This document shows positions 1 to 10,127 of a DNA stretch of 64,000 bases, piece after piece. This DNA is from Strongylocentrotus droebachiensis (Eukaryota > Echinodermata > Echinoidea > Camarodonta > Strongylocentrotidae): the NCBI GenBank assembly GCA_035222895.1, contig JAVYIG010002540.1, forward strand, positions 177,346 through 241,345, in the 5' to 3' direction. Within the stretch, counting starts at the first letter, position 1, and each line of letters opens with the position of its first letter. The translations under genes and the position numbers were made by a program. A model generated the notes under the pieces. That model had not been told where the DNA came from. It searched no databases and saw nothing but the letters and a program-made list of their open reading frames with translations.

Positions 1-22
1 AGGGGGGTCATCTGTCCGACCG

Positions 23-72
23 TCCTGTACAAGTATATACAGGAATTCGCGCTATATGCACATTCATGTGCA
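23..72 (+). other. Paired inverted repeats just upstream of the tRNA-like segment
   Basis: TCCTGTA (23-29) pairs with TACAGGA (38-44), and TGCACAT (57-63) pairs with ATGTGCA (66-72) across a 2-nt loop. The second hairpin includes GCA (70-72), which is also the start of the tRNA-like acceptor strand, so the two structures exclude each other. One monomer subfamily (for example 23249-23275) replaces the second hairpin with TGCATATTAAGTGCA, and right-edge monomers have TGCACAGTCATGTGCA. Confidence 0.6.
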
Positions 73-145
73 TGTGGCTTTTCAAGATTGGTAGAGCGCA
101 TGCTTTCCGATAATAGGATCCCGAGTTCGAACCTTTCCCACTGCC
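70..145 (+). ncRNA. tRNA-like segment, reference copy (one per satellite monomer)
   Basis: The segment can be numbered like a tRNA. The D-arm 3' half is GGTAGAGC (90-97), with A-box character. The anticodon-loop position reads TTTCCGA (104-110), so positions 34-36 would be TCC. The variable region is 5 nt, the T-loop TTCGAAC (126-132) lies in a B-box-like AGTTCGAACC, and the discriminator is C145. The 3' acceptor strand CCACTGC (138-144) pairs with GCA (70-72) plus GTGG (74-77), leaving T73 bulged. T5 (146-150), a pol III termination signal, follows immediately. Weak points: the D stem has about 3 pairs, the anticodon stem 2 of 5, and the T stem is degenerate. The D/anticodon region resembles tRNA-Ala more than tRNA-Gly, from my memory of those genes. 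I read it as a tRNA-derived, possibly pol III-transcribed unit and not a working tRNA. Confidence 0.6.
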
Positions 146-150
146 TTTTT
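146..150 (+). terminator. Pol III-type T5 terminator after tRNA-like segment
   Basis: Five consecutive T on the non-template strand directly abut the tRNA-like 3' end. The run is kept in every monomer I checked, and is longer at the diverged right edge (T7 at 62700-62706, T8 at 61483-61490). Retention at the position where a tRNA gene would terminate is the main argument for a pol III unit. Confidence 0.5.
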
Positions 151-663
151 GACCTTCATCAAAGCAATTTATCCACAATTATTGATGCTTTATACTCGGG
201 TGTATAAATGAATACCCTGTAGGAGGTAAGACCCCTCATGTACAAGATCTTCTCAATGCCCATGAGCCGCTTAGGAGGATTGCTCCCCAGGGAGTTGAGA
301 TGGTGCACACAATGTGCGCTGGCTTGCATTGTTTCCTATGACCGGGCTAATAATATCATTGTAAAGCGCTCATCATTCAAAATTGGCGCTATATAACTCG
401 AAATATAACTTTTAATTATAACTTATTATAGTTATTATAGTTAGCTAATACTGGCTTTAGTAATTATTACAATGCCTACGTTATTTAAGTACTTTGCAAC
501 TCCAAAACAAGAGGACACTGTAGTAACCACTATTAAACAGGGCTATGGGGACATTATTTGTATATATATGATTAGAATTTTAATTGTGATCATGAACGTC
601 GATCAAGGGGGTCATCTGTCCGACTTCCTGTACAGGAATTCGCGCTATATGCACATTCATGTG

Positions 664-3180
664 CATGTGGCTTTTCAAGATTGGTAGAGCGCATGCTTTC
701 CGATAATAGGATCCCGAGTTCGAACCTTTCCCACTGCCTTTTTGACCTTCATCAAAGCAATTTATCCACAAGTATTGATGCTTTATACTCGGTTGTATAA
801 ATGAATACCCTGTAGGAGGTAAGACCCCTCATGTACAAGATCTTCTCAATGCCCATGAGCCGCTTAGGAGGATTGCTCCCCAGGGAGTTGAGATGGTGCA
901 CTCAATGTGCGCTGGCTTGCATTGTTTCCTATGACCGGGTTAATAATATCATTGTAAAGCGCTAATCATCCAAAATTGGCGCTATATAACTCGAAATATA
1001 ACTTTTAATCATAACTTATTATAGTTATTATAGTTAACTGATATTGGCTTTAGTAATTATTACAATGCATACGTTATTTAAGCACTTTGCAACTCCGAAA
1101 CAAGAGGACACTGTAGTAACCACGATTAGACAGGGCTATGGGGACATTATTTGTATATATATGATTAGTATTTTATTTGTAATCATGAACGTCGATCAAG
1201 GGGGTCATCTGTCCGACCGTCCTGTACAAGTATATACAGGAATTCGCGCTATATGCACATTCATGTGCATGTGGCTTTTCAAGATTGGTAGAGCGCATGC
1301 TTTCCGATAATAGGATCCCGAGTTCGAACCTTTCCCACTGCCTTTTTGACCTTCATCAAAGCAATTTATCCACAATTATAGATGCTTTATACTCGGGTGT
1401 ATAAATGAATACCCTGTAGGAGGTAAGACCCCTCATGTACAAGATCTTCTCAATGCCCATGAGCCGCTTAGGAGGATTGCTCCCCAGGGAGTTGAGATGG
1501 TGCACACAATGTGCGCTGGCTTGCATTGTTTCCTATGACCGGGCTAATAATATCATTGTAAAGCGCTCATCATTCAAAATTGGCGCTATATAACTCAAAA
1601 TATAACTTTTAATTATAACTTATTATAGTTATTATAGTTGACTGATATTGGCTTTAGTAATTATTACAATGCCTACGTTATTTAAGCACTTTGCAACTCC
1701 GAAACAAGAGGACACTGTAGTAACCACGATTAAACAGGGCTATGGGGACATTATTTGTATATATATGATTAGTATTTTATTTGTGATCATGAACGTCGAT
1801 CAAGGGGGGTCATCTGTCCGACTTCCTGTACAAGTATATACAGGAATTCGCGCTATATGCACATTCATGTGCATGTGGCTTTTCAAGATTGGTAGAGCGC
1901 ATGCTTTCCGATAATAGGATCCCGAGTTCGAACCTTTCCCACTGCCTTTTTGACCTTCATCAAAGCAATTTATCCACAAGTATTGATGCTTTATACTCGG
2001 TTGTATAAATGAATACCCTGTAGGAGGTAAGACCCCTCATGTACAAGATCTTCTCAATGCCCATGAGCCGCTTAGGAGGATTGCTCCCCAGGGAGTTGAG
2101 ATGGTGCACTCAATGTGCGCTGGCTTGCATTGTTTCCTATGACCGGGTTAATAATATCATTGTAAAGCGCTAATCATCCAAAATTGGCGCTATATAACTC
2201 GAAATATAACTTTTAATCATAACTTATTATAGTTATTATAGTTAACTGATATTGGCTTTAGTAATTATTACAATGCCTACGTTATTTAAGCACTTTGCAA
2301 CTCCGAAACAAGAGGACACTGTAGTAACCACGATTAGACAGGGCTATGGGGACATTATTTGTATATATATGATTAGTATTTTATTTGTAATCATGAACGT
2401 CGATCAAGGGGGTCATCTGTCCGACCGTCCTGTACAAGTATATACAGGAATTCGCGCTATATGCACATTCATGTGCATGTGGCTTTTCAAGATTGGTAGA
2501 GCGCATGCTTTCCGATAATAGGATCCCGAGTTCGAACCTTTCCCACTGCCTTTTTGACCTTCATCAAAGCAATTTATCCACAATTATAGATGCTTTATAC
2601 TCGGGTGTATAAATGAATACCCTGTAGGAGGTAAGACCCCTCATGTACAAGATCTTCTCAATGCCCATGAGCCGCTTAGGAGGATTGCTCCCCAGGGAGT
2701 TGAGATGGTGCACACAATGTGCGCTGGCTTGCATTGTTTCCTATGACCGGGCTAATAATATCATTGTAAAGCGCTCATCATTCAAAATTGGCGCTATATA
2801 ACTCAAAATATAACTTTTAATTATAACTTATTATAGTTATTATAGTTGACTGATATTGGCTTTAGTAATTATTACAATGCCTACGTTATTTAAGCACTTT
2901 GCAACTCCGAAACAAGAGGACACTGTAGTAACCACGATTAAACAGGGCTATGGGGACATTATTTGTATATATATGATTAGTATTTTATTTGTGATCATGA
3001 ACGTCGATCAAGGGGGGTCATCTGTCCGACTTCCTGTACAAGTATATACAGGAATTCGCGCTATATGCACATTCATGTGCATGTGGCTTTTCAAGATTGG
3101 TAGAGCGCATGCTTTCCGATAATAGGATCCCGAGTTCGAACCTTTCCCACTGCCTTTTTGACCTTCATCAAAGCAATTTA
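664..3180 (+). repeat. Two-monomer higher-order repeat, period 1208 bp
   Basis: Monomers alternate between two variants. One has GACCGTCCTG and an ATTAGACAGG codon context. The other has GACTTCCTG, ATTAAACAGG and a tail reading ACTCGGTTGTATAA. The diagnostic ACAAGTATTGATG tail occurs at about 769 and again 1208 bp later at about 1977. Further left and right the alternation breaks down. Boundaries are approximate because they rest on diagnostic variants. Confidence 0.75.
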
Positions 3181-6100
3181 TCCACAATTATTGATGCTTT
3201 ATACTCGGGTGTATAAATGAATACCCTGTAGGAGGTAAGACCCCTCATGTACAAGATCTTCTCAATGCCCATGAGCCGCTTAGGAGGATTGCTCCCCAGG
3301 GAGTTGAGATGGTGCACACAATGTGCGCTGGCTTGCATTGTTTCCTATGACCGGGCTAATAATATCATTGTAAAGCGCTCATCATTCAAAATTGGCGCTA
3401 TATAACTAAAAATATAACTTTTAATTATAACTTATTATAGTTATTATAGTTGACTGATATTGGCTTTAGTAATTATTACAATGCCTACGTTATTTAAGCA
3501 CTTTGCAACTCCGAAACAAGAGGACACTGTAGTAACCACGATTAGACAGGGCTATGGGGACATTATTTGTATATATATGATTAGTATTTTATTTGTGATC
3601 ATGAATGTCGATCAAGGGGGGTCATCTGTCCGACTTCCTGTACAAGTATATACAGGAATTCGCGCTATATGCACATTCATGTGCATGTGGCTTTTCAAGA
3701 TTGGTAGAGCGCATGCTTTCCGATAATAGGATCCCGAGTTCGAACCTTTCCCACTGCCTTTTTGACCTTCATCAAAGCAATTTATCCACAATTATTGATG
3801 CTTTATACTCGGGTGTATAAATGAATACCCTGTAGGAGGTAAGACCCCTCATGTACAAGATCTTCTCAATGCCCATGAGCCGCTTAGGAGGATTGCTCCC
3901 CAGGGAGTTGAGATGGTGCACACAATGTGCGCTGGCTTGCATTGTTTCCTATGACCGGGTTAATAATATCATTGTAAAGCGCTCATCATTCAAAATTGGC
4001 GCTATATAACTCAAAATATAACTTTTAATTATAACTTATTATAGTTATTATAGTTGACTGATATTGGCTTTAGTAATTATTACAATGCCTACGTTATTTA
4101 AGCACTTTGCAACTCCGAAACAAGAGGACACTGTAGTAACCACGATTAGACAGGGCTATGGGGACATTATTTGTATATATATGATTAGTATTTTATTTGT
4201 GATCATGAACGTCGATCAAGGGGGGTCATCTGTCCGACTTCCTGTACAAGTATAAACAGGAATTCGCGCTATATGCACATTCATGTGCATGTGGCTTTTC
4301 AAGATTGGTAGAGCGCATGCTTTCCGATAATAGGATCCCGAGTTCGAACCTTTCCCACTGCCTTTTTGACCTTCATCAAAGCAATTTATCCACAATTATT
4401 GATGCTTTATACTCGGGTGTATAAATGAATACCCTGTAGGAGGTAAGACCCCTCATGTACAAGATCTTCTCAATGCCCATGAGCCGCTTAGGAGGATTGC
4501 TCCCCAGGGAGTTGAGATGGTGCACACAATGTGCGCTGGCTTGCATTGTTTCCTATGACCGGGCTAATAATATCATTGTAAAGCGCTCATCATTCAAAAT
4601 TGGCGCTATATAACTCAAAATATAACTTTTAATTATAACTTATTATAGTTATTATAGTTGACTGATATTGGCTTTAGTAATTATTACAATGCCTACGTTA
4701 TTTAAGCACTTTGCAACTCCGAAACAAGAGGACACTGTAGTAACCACGATTAGACAGGGCTATGGGGACATTATTTGTATATATATGATTAGTATTTTAT
4801 TTGTGATCATGAATGTCGATCAAGGGGGGTCATCTATCCGACTTCCTGTACAAGTATATACAGGAATTCGCGCTATATGCACATTCATGTGCATGTGGCT
4901 TTTCAAGATTGGTAGAGCGCATGCTTTCCGATAATAGGATCCCGAGTTCGAACCTTTCCCACTGCCTTTTTGACCTTCATCAAAGCAATTTATCCACAAT
5001 TATTGATGCTTTATACTCGGGTGTATAAATGAATACCCTGTAGGAGGTAAGACCCCTCATGTACAAGATCTTCTCAATGCCCATGAGCCGCTTAGGAGGA
5101 TTGCTCCCCAGGGAGTTGAGATGGTGCACACAATGTGCGCTGGCTTGCATTGTTTCCTATGACCGGGTTAATAATATCATTGTAAAGCGCTAATCATCCA
5201 AAATTGGCGCTATAAAACTCGAAATATAACTTTTAATCATAACTTATTATAGTTATTATAGTTAACTGATATTGGCTTTAGTAATTATTACAATGCCTAC
5301 GTTATTTAAGCACTTTGCAACTCCGAAACAAGAGGACACTGTAGTAACCACGATTAGACAGGGCTATGGGGACATTATTTGTATATATATGATTAGTATT
5401 TTATTTGTGATCATGAACGTCGATCAAGGGGGGTCATCTGTCCGACCGTCCTGTACAAGTATATACAGGAATTCGCGCTATATGCACATTCATGTGCATG
5501 TGGCTTTTCAAGATTGGTAGAGCGCATGCTTTCCGATAATAGGATCCCGAGTTCGAACCTTTCCCACTGCCTTTTTGACCTTCATCAAAGCAATTTATCC
5601 ACAATTATTGATGCTTTATACTCGGGTGTATAAATGAATACCCTGTAGGAGGTAAGACCCCTCATGTACAAGATCTTCTCAATGCCCATGAGCCGCTTAG
5701 GAGGATTGCTCCCCAGGGAGTTGAGATGGTGCACACAATGTGCGCTGGCTTGCATTGTTTCCTATGACCGGGTTAATAATATCATTGTAAAGCGCTAATC
5801 ATCCAAAATTGGCGCTATATAACTCGAAATATAACTTTTAATCATAACTTATTATAGTTATTATAGTTAACTGATATTGTCTTTAGTAATTATTACAATG
5901 CCTACGTTATTTAAGCACTTTGCAACTCCGAAACAAGAGGACACTGTAGTAACCACGATTAGACAGGGCTATGGGGACATTATTTGTATATATATGATTA
6001 GTATTTTATTTGTGATCATGAACGTCGATCAAGGGGGTCATCTGTCCGACCGTCCTGTACAAGTATATACAGGAATTCGCGCTATATGCATATTAAGTGC

Positions 6101-6697
6101 ATGTGGCTTTTCAAGATTGGTAGAGCGCATGCTTTCCGATAATAGGATCCCGAGTTCGAACCTTTCCCACTGCCTTTTTGACCTTCATCAAAGCAATTTA
6201 TCCACAATTATAGATGCTTTATACTCGGGTGTATAAATGAATACCCTGTAGGAGGTAAGACCCCTCATGTACAAGATCTTCTCAATGCCCATGAGCCGCT
6301 TAGGAGGATTGCTCCCCAGGGAGTTGAGATGGTGCACACAATGTGCGCTGGCTTGCATTGTTTCCTATGACCGGGCTAATAATATCATTGTAAAGCGCCC
6401 ATCATTCAAAATTGGCTCATATAACTCGAAATATAACTTTTAATTATAACTTATTATAGTTATTATAGTTAACTAATACTGGCTTTAGTAATTATTACAA
6501 TGCCTACGTTATTTAAGTACTTTGCAACTCCGAAACAAGAGGACACTGTAGTAACCACTATTAGACAGGGCTATGGGGACATTATTATATATATGATTAG
6601 TATTTTATTTGTGATCATGAACGTCGATCAAGGGGGTCATCTGTCCGACTTCCTGTACAAGTTTATACAGGAATTCGCGCTATATGCACATTCATGT

Positions 6698-6773
6698 GCA
6701 TGTGGCTTTTCAAGATTGGTAGAGCGCATGCTTTCCGATAATAGGATCCCGAGTTCGAACCTTTCCCACTGCC
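6698..6773 (+). ncRNA. tRNA-like segment, last copy before the retroelement
   Basis: Same 76-nt layout as the copy at 70-145, followed by T5 (6774-6778). Its monomer is the one split by the retroelement 55 bp further on, so the tRNA-like part stays left of the insertion and the rest of the monomer resumes at 13748. Confidence 0.55.
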
Positions 6774-6832
6774 TTTTTGACCTTCATCAAGGCAATTTAT
6801 CCACAATTATTGATGCTTTATACTCGGGTGTA

Positions 6833-7112
6833 TAATAAAATTTAAAGAGTAGACAACGATTTAAAATGGTTTATTGACAGGCCGACAAAATGTAGGTCAA
6901 GAGGTTGTTTACATTTTTGAGGGAAATTCACGCGCTAGGAAATGTAATACTTTGTATTACATTGGAAGGAAATGTACAAGCGTATGTACGCTTATCAAGC
7001 AAGCGCGGAAAATACCGCCAGCAAATTAAAAATAGCACGAAGGGGCTTTCATTCTAGTTATGGCTTTCATTTTGAATGGACAAGAAGAAAAATTTACGGA
7101 GTCTAAAACATT
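6833..7112 (+). repeat. Split direct repeat A1 (left end of retroelement)
   Basis: A 280-bp left terminal repeat, seemingly identical to 12406-12685 with a constant offset of 5573. It starts at TAATAAAATTTAAAGAG and ends at GTCTAAAACATT, after which the copies diverge abruptly. It contains a near-perfect hairpin, AATGTAATAC-TTT-GTATTACATT (6941-6963), and a second one, AAGCGTA-TG-TACGCTT (6978-6993). Both could be recombinase or priming structures, which is inference. Confidence 0.92.
6941..6993. other. Two hairpins inside repeat A1 (also at 12514-12566 in A2)
   Basis: A 10-bp-arm palindrome with a TTT loop (6941-6963) is followed 14 bp later by a 7-bp-arm palindrome with a 2-bp loop (6978-6993). 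The same pair sits in A2. Tyrosine recombinases bind inverted arms around a short core, but these lie about 110-160 bp from the crossover, so an accessory-site role is only a possibility. Confidence 0.6.
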
Positions 7113-7223
7113 ATTAGAGGATTTGGATTAATACTAAAGTTAGCACTGCACTGGAATAATTAGTTGGATATATAACGCTGAATTATTTCTTCTCGTGAGC
7201 GACCAGCGGGATTATACTCGGTT

Positions 7224-7738
7224 TTGGGCTGGCCTTTGTCGTTGGGCCTGATTAGAAAGGAGAGTCCATATCATTATTTTGGCCTGGTCGCACATCACAC
7301 AGTGGCATCACGGCATAGGCGGGATCGAATGCTGCGTTTCACGGACGTGGCAGTCACCGGCAGTGCACCACATCGCCGGGTGAGTCTCTCTTTAAGGGAA
7401 TCGAAAACTGATCCGAGGGGAAACGGTTGCACCATTTCAATACACGAAATTGAGGAGGGTAGTTGTCCCGTAAAGGCGGTCCTTAGATATTTGAAAATGC
7501 GCCCGGGAAGTGGGGAGGCTTTCTTTTGCTCATAGGTTCGCTTCCTCTCACCAGGCATGAGTTCAGTGCCATGATAAAGAGATGCATGTCATACAGAGAT
7601 ATGTTGGCGGCGGAGTTTTCCTCCCATTCTTTTCGTATAGGTGCGGCTACAACCGCTGCTATGGCGGGCTGCTCGGACGCCCAAATACAGCACATGGGTC
7701 GATGCATGGGCTTCCTCCGCGCATCGCAGATATATTGA
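7224..7738 (+). pseudogene. Tyrosine recombinase (YR) remnant, frameshifted
   Basis: Two overlapping frames cover the C-terminal half of a retroelement-type tyrosine recombinase. The first (7224-7535) has the beta-hairpin Lys region ESKTDPRGNG (residues 59-68) and CPVKAVLRYL (81-90), then hits a stop. The second (from about 7526) continues with GSLPLTRHEF and the catalytic H-x-x-R block HSFRIGAATTAAMAG, then IQHMGRC and a Tyr just before a TGA at 7736. The usual GRW motif reads GRC. The first catalytic Arg block upstream is not readable in a continuous frame, and the family is normally longer on the N-terminal side. The frame change near 7526-7535, the early stop and the missing N-terminal part make this a pseudogene. 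The function of intact relatives is integration of a circular DNA copy by site-specific recombination. It sits just inside A1, consistent with deletion of gag-RT-RH. Confidence 0.82.
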
Positions 7739-7782
7739 TATGGTTGTTTAAATATGAGCAATGTTGCAAAGTACCGTTGGGG

Positions 7783-7807
7783 TTGATTTGATTTGATTTG
7801 ATTTGAT
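7783..7807. repeat. TTGAT pentanucleotide microsatellite (5 copies)
   Basis: Five uninterrupted TTGAT units 45 bp after the recombinase stop. Confidence 0.9.
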
Positions 7808-7958
7808 TCGCCAGGTATACGTACAAAATATAACAGAGTGAATGATGAGGTTAACGTGTCCGGGGCCAATAATGTAAGGGTGAGGCCGCATACACAGGAA
7901 TGAATATATGTACAACACACAGAGGAATAAGTCCCTCGCCTCGAAAGGTTAAATAAGC

Positions 7959-7989
7959 TAATAATAATAATAGCAATAATAATAATAAT
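7959..7989. repeat. AAT trinucleotide microsatellite, interrupted once
   Basis: TAATAATAATAATAG followed by CAATAATAATAATAAT. It generates an Ile-rich antisense frame that should not be read as a protein. Confidence 0.85.
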
Positions 7990-8224
7990 GGTGCTACAAC
8001 ATGAAAATGAAAACGAAGTCAAGCAGACAACAAACATACATGCAGAACAAGAGCAAGAAAACACTAGAAATGCAATCGTGTCACAACGATGTGCGTGCAA
8101 TGCATGGCGCCGTGTTTCTACGTGTCAAACGAATGAGCTTCTCTCGCCCTATCCAGAGCAATTTGTACGAAGTCTGTAGCTTCTGTGATAGTGGAGATAG
8201 GTAGGGCGAAAGAAAGGCCTCAAC

Positions 8225-9355
8225 AGTGACCTTGATGGGATGGTAGTGACTATGCCTACGAAGTTTGAAAGAAATTGGGATAGGGGAAAGGACGTAAGGG
8301 CTCGCAAGCACTGCATGCAAAAACCAAGGGGATTTGGACGTTTAAGGGGCGAAAAGCAGTCTGAAAAAATGACGTCATAGCCGATACGTGTTAGATTCGG
8401 GCGGAAACTCGGCGGAATTCGTGTAGTGACCTTTGTTCAAATGCGATTTATTCACAATTTTCTGTGTGAACATATACTATACTTGGTATCATTCGAAAGG
8501 GCACTTCATTGTGGTCAGTTTGACACCATTGTTATCTTCGCGCAATGTATTGCACGCATTAATTATGTAATGCATAGTAAATTCATCATTTTTGGCGATT
8601 ACTTTGCGCTGACATATTCGAATTTTTACCAAACTTGGTAAACAGTTGTCACGTATAAGGATACATATGTCTGCCAAGTTTCATTGATTTAGGTATAAAG
8701 ATCGCCATTTTAGGGCAAGTTGAAGTTATTTCAGAATTTTCTTGAAAATGGCGAATTTGGAGGGCAATTTTCTCAAATTTGGTCAGTGATAGGGTATATA
8801 AGCCAATTCCCAAAACTTTAGAGGGCGCTATTTATGTTGTGCAAATCCATTGGAGCGTGAAATTTGGCATGGCTATATGCAATTATGAGATAAAGATACT
8901 GTGAGATTTAAATACAAAACGGAATTCATATGAGGAAGTTATGGCAGTTTTAGATTATTTAGGGGTCCATTTTTCAAGAACTTGAGAGATTTTTGACGAA
9001 GTCGGTTTCAGATTTGGATTTTGAGTACGAAGATGGCATTTTGAAGGTCAGGTTATACGTCGCAGACAAAAGAACATCTCTTAGACTATCTAGAGGAATT
9101 TGTTAGAAGTTTGTAGGATCTAGGATATCGGAGATAGGAAGGAAGAAAGAAAGGCCTTAAAATGGACCAGAAACGGACAAAATGGCGCCTGGACGGTTAT
9201 GCATGAGTGATTTCGAAAATCGAAGAATGTAGTGACCTTGATGAGATGTTAGAGACTATGCCTATGAAATTTGAAAGGAAACGGACATGAGGAAAGGGCA
9301 TAATTAGTGATGACAAGCACTACGTGCAAAACGAATGTGATTTCTGGACGATAAG
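8225..9355 (+). repeat. Diverged internal direct repeat, ~120 bp, two copies
   Basis: The copies lie at about 8225-8345 and 9231-9355. Shared words in order include AGTGACCTTGATG, GACTATGCCTA, TTTGAAAG, CAAGCACT and GATTT...GGACG, with many differences between them. Both are preceded by an AGAAAGAAAGGCCT-type stretch. The divergence is far higher than between A1/A2 or B1/B2, so this duplication predates the last transposition. Confidence 0.6.
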
Positions 9356-9440
9356 GAAAACCAGGAGAATATTCATGGGGCAGAATGTGAACGAAAACAA
9401 GGCAATGACGACCATGGGATGTCAAGTTTAAAATTAACGC

Positions 9441-10034
9441 ATGTTCTTTGGAATACAAAATGCTGCCCAGTCCTCTTTTCTTATTTTGTCCACAGAAGTA
9501 GGCGACTCTATCGTTTTCTGGGCCCATCGCAGGGCGGAGCGGACTGGCTGCGCCGATATGGATTTGGGGACGGTCATCCATTGGGCTGGGAAGCGGGGCC
9601 TTCGCTTGGACCAAACAAACGCATGGCTAGAGTCGATTACCAGTGGCCTGACGAAGCCGACCGTTTTAGTGTTACACGTGGGCACGAATGACATGGAGGG
9701 ATATTCGAAGAGGGCGATGGCGAATGCGGTGAACAGATTAATCACATCGAACACTGAGACGACAATAATTTGGTCTGACATCCTAGAACGGGTAGAATAT
9801 AAATGCTGTAGTCCGGAAGAGCAGGAAAAATTAGACGATAGAAGGAGGGCCACGAACCGATACGCTCGCGCCTTGGCCGGCAGGAATGGGGGAAAGGCCA
9901 TTCCACACCCCGACATAAGGCATAAGGATAGGGCTTTATATAGGCCGGACGGATTGCATCTCTCCAATGAGGGTTTGGACAGGTTTATCACTGACCTGAA
10001 GGAGGGCCTGTCCTATCTCGGTTCATCCAAGTAG
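9441..10034 (+). CDS. SGNH/GDSL-type hydrolase of the retroelement
   Basis: Intact 197-codon frame with an in-frame TAA two codons before the ATG, so this Met is the first available. SGNH blocks are all recognisable: VGDSIVFWA (20-28) with the nucleophile Ser in GDS (21-23), HVGTND (79-84) giving the oxyanion Gly/Asn residues, and RPDGLHLSNEG (168-178) supplying the Asp-His pair D170/H173. Length is about that of one SGNH domain. In this superfamily the fold hydrolyses ester bonds, but the role within Ngaro-like retroelements is not established. The frame is complete while the neighbouring recombinase is broken, which is unusual for a decaying element. No signal peptide or membrane segment is evident. 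It could originally have been the C-terminal domain of a longer ORF; the stop directly upstream argues it is now separate. Confidence 0.8.
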   Translation: MFFGIQNAAQSSFLILSTEVGDSIVFWAHRRAERTGCADMDLGTVIHWAGKRGLRLDQTNAWLESITSGLTKPTVLVLHVGTNDMEGYSKRAMANAVNRLITSNTETTIIWSDILERVEYKCCSPEEQEKLDDRRRATNRYARALAGRNGGKAIPHPDIRHKDRALYRPDGLHLSNEGLDRFITDLKEGLSYLGSSK

Positions 10035-10063
10035 TTAAACAATGATAATGTTACAAAACACGT

Positions 10064-10127
10064 TGTTCTTATATTTCAATGTTCTTATAGTTCAGTGTTC
10101 TTATATGTCAGCGTTCTTATATTTCAA
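10064..10127 (+). repeat. 16-bp tandem repeat, 4 copies
   Basis: Units of the form TGTTCTTATATTTCAA occur four times with 1-3 differences, starting 30 bp after the hydrolase stop, so they lie in its probable 3' untranslated region. Confidence 0.85.

Larger units (their letters stand above)
1..6832 (+). repeat. Satellite array, left segment (about 11 monomers of ~604 bp)
   Basis: Head-to-tail tandem monomers. The landmark ATGCCTACGTT (or a one-base variant) recurs at 472, 1065, 1669, 2273, 2877, 3481, 4085, 4689, 5293, 5898 and 6500, so spacing is 604 bp with small indels (593, 605, 602). Each monomer holds, in order: an AT-rich block with repeated TTATAGTTA words, a short open frame starting at the landmark, two small inverted repeats, a tRNA-like segment ending in T5, and a moderately GC-rich block (CCCTGTAGGAGG ... 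CTCCCCAGGGAG). The array is already under way at base 1, so its left edge lies outside the window. The segment ends where a mobile element splits a monomer. Confidence 0.97.
7739..9440. other. Non-coding internal region of the retroelement
   Basis: No credible coding frame. It holds a TTGAT pentamer run (7783-7807), an AAT trinucleotide run (7959-7989) and an imperfect direct repeat of about 120 bp (near 8225-8345 and 9231-9355, offset about 1006). Frames on either strand here are short, low-complexity or antisense to the recombinase. The length between recombinase and hydrolase suggests decayed coding sequence or a nested old insertion; I cannot tell which. Confidence 0.6.

Noticed and set aside
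70-145. Functional tRNA-Gly (anticodon TCC)
   Set aside because: The anticodon stem keeps only two of five pairs, the T stem is poor, the acceptor has a bulge, and the D/anticodon region looks Ala-like.
200-300. GGAGG words followed by ATG resembling bacterial ribosome binding sites
   Set aside because: The sequence is a eukaryotic satellite; the words are part of the monomer's GC-rich block and precede no coding frame.
100-360. CENP-B box in the monomer
   Set aside because: CGGG occurs in ACTCGGGTG and GACCGGGCT, but the required TTCG and A spacing upstream is absent in both.
340-400. Hammerhead ribozyme on the minus strand of the monomer
   Set aside because: A TGATGAG word and a GGAAAC word occur in the right order, but the essential C before TGATGA is A and no stem II lies between them.
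7483-8100. 205-codon minus-strand frame
   Set aside because: It is antisense to the recombinase remnant and runs through the AAT and TTGAT microsatellites, which produce its Ile-rich and repetitive stretches.
8001-8641. Short plus-strand frames near 8.0-8.6 kb
   Set aside because: No domain or motif, AT-rich composition, and position within a diverged non-coding stretch.
9434-9991. 185-codon minus-strand frame
   Set aside because: It is the antisense shadow of the SGNH hydrolase; the plus strand has all catalytic blocks.
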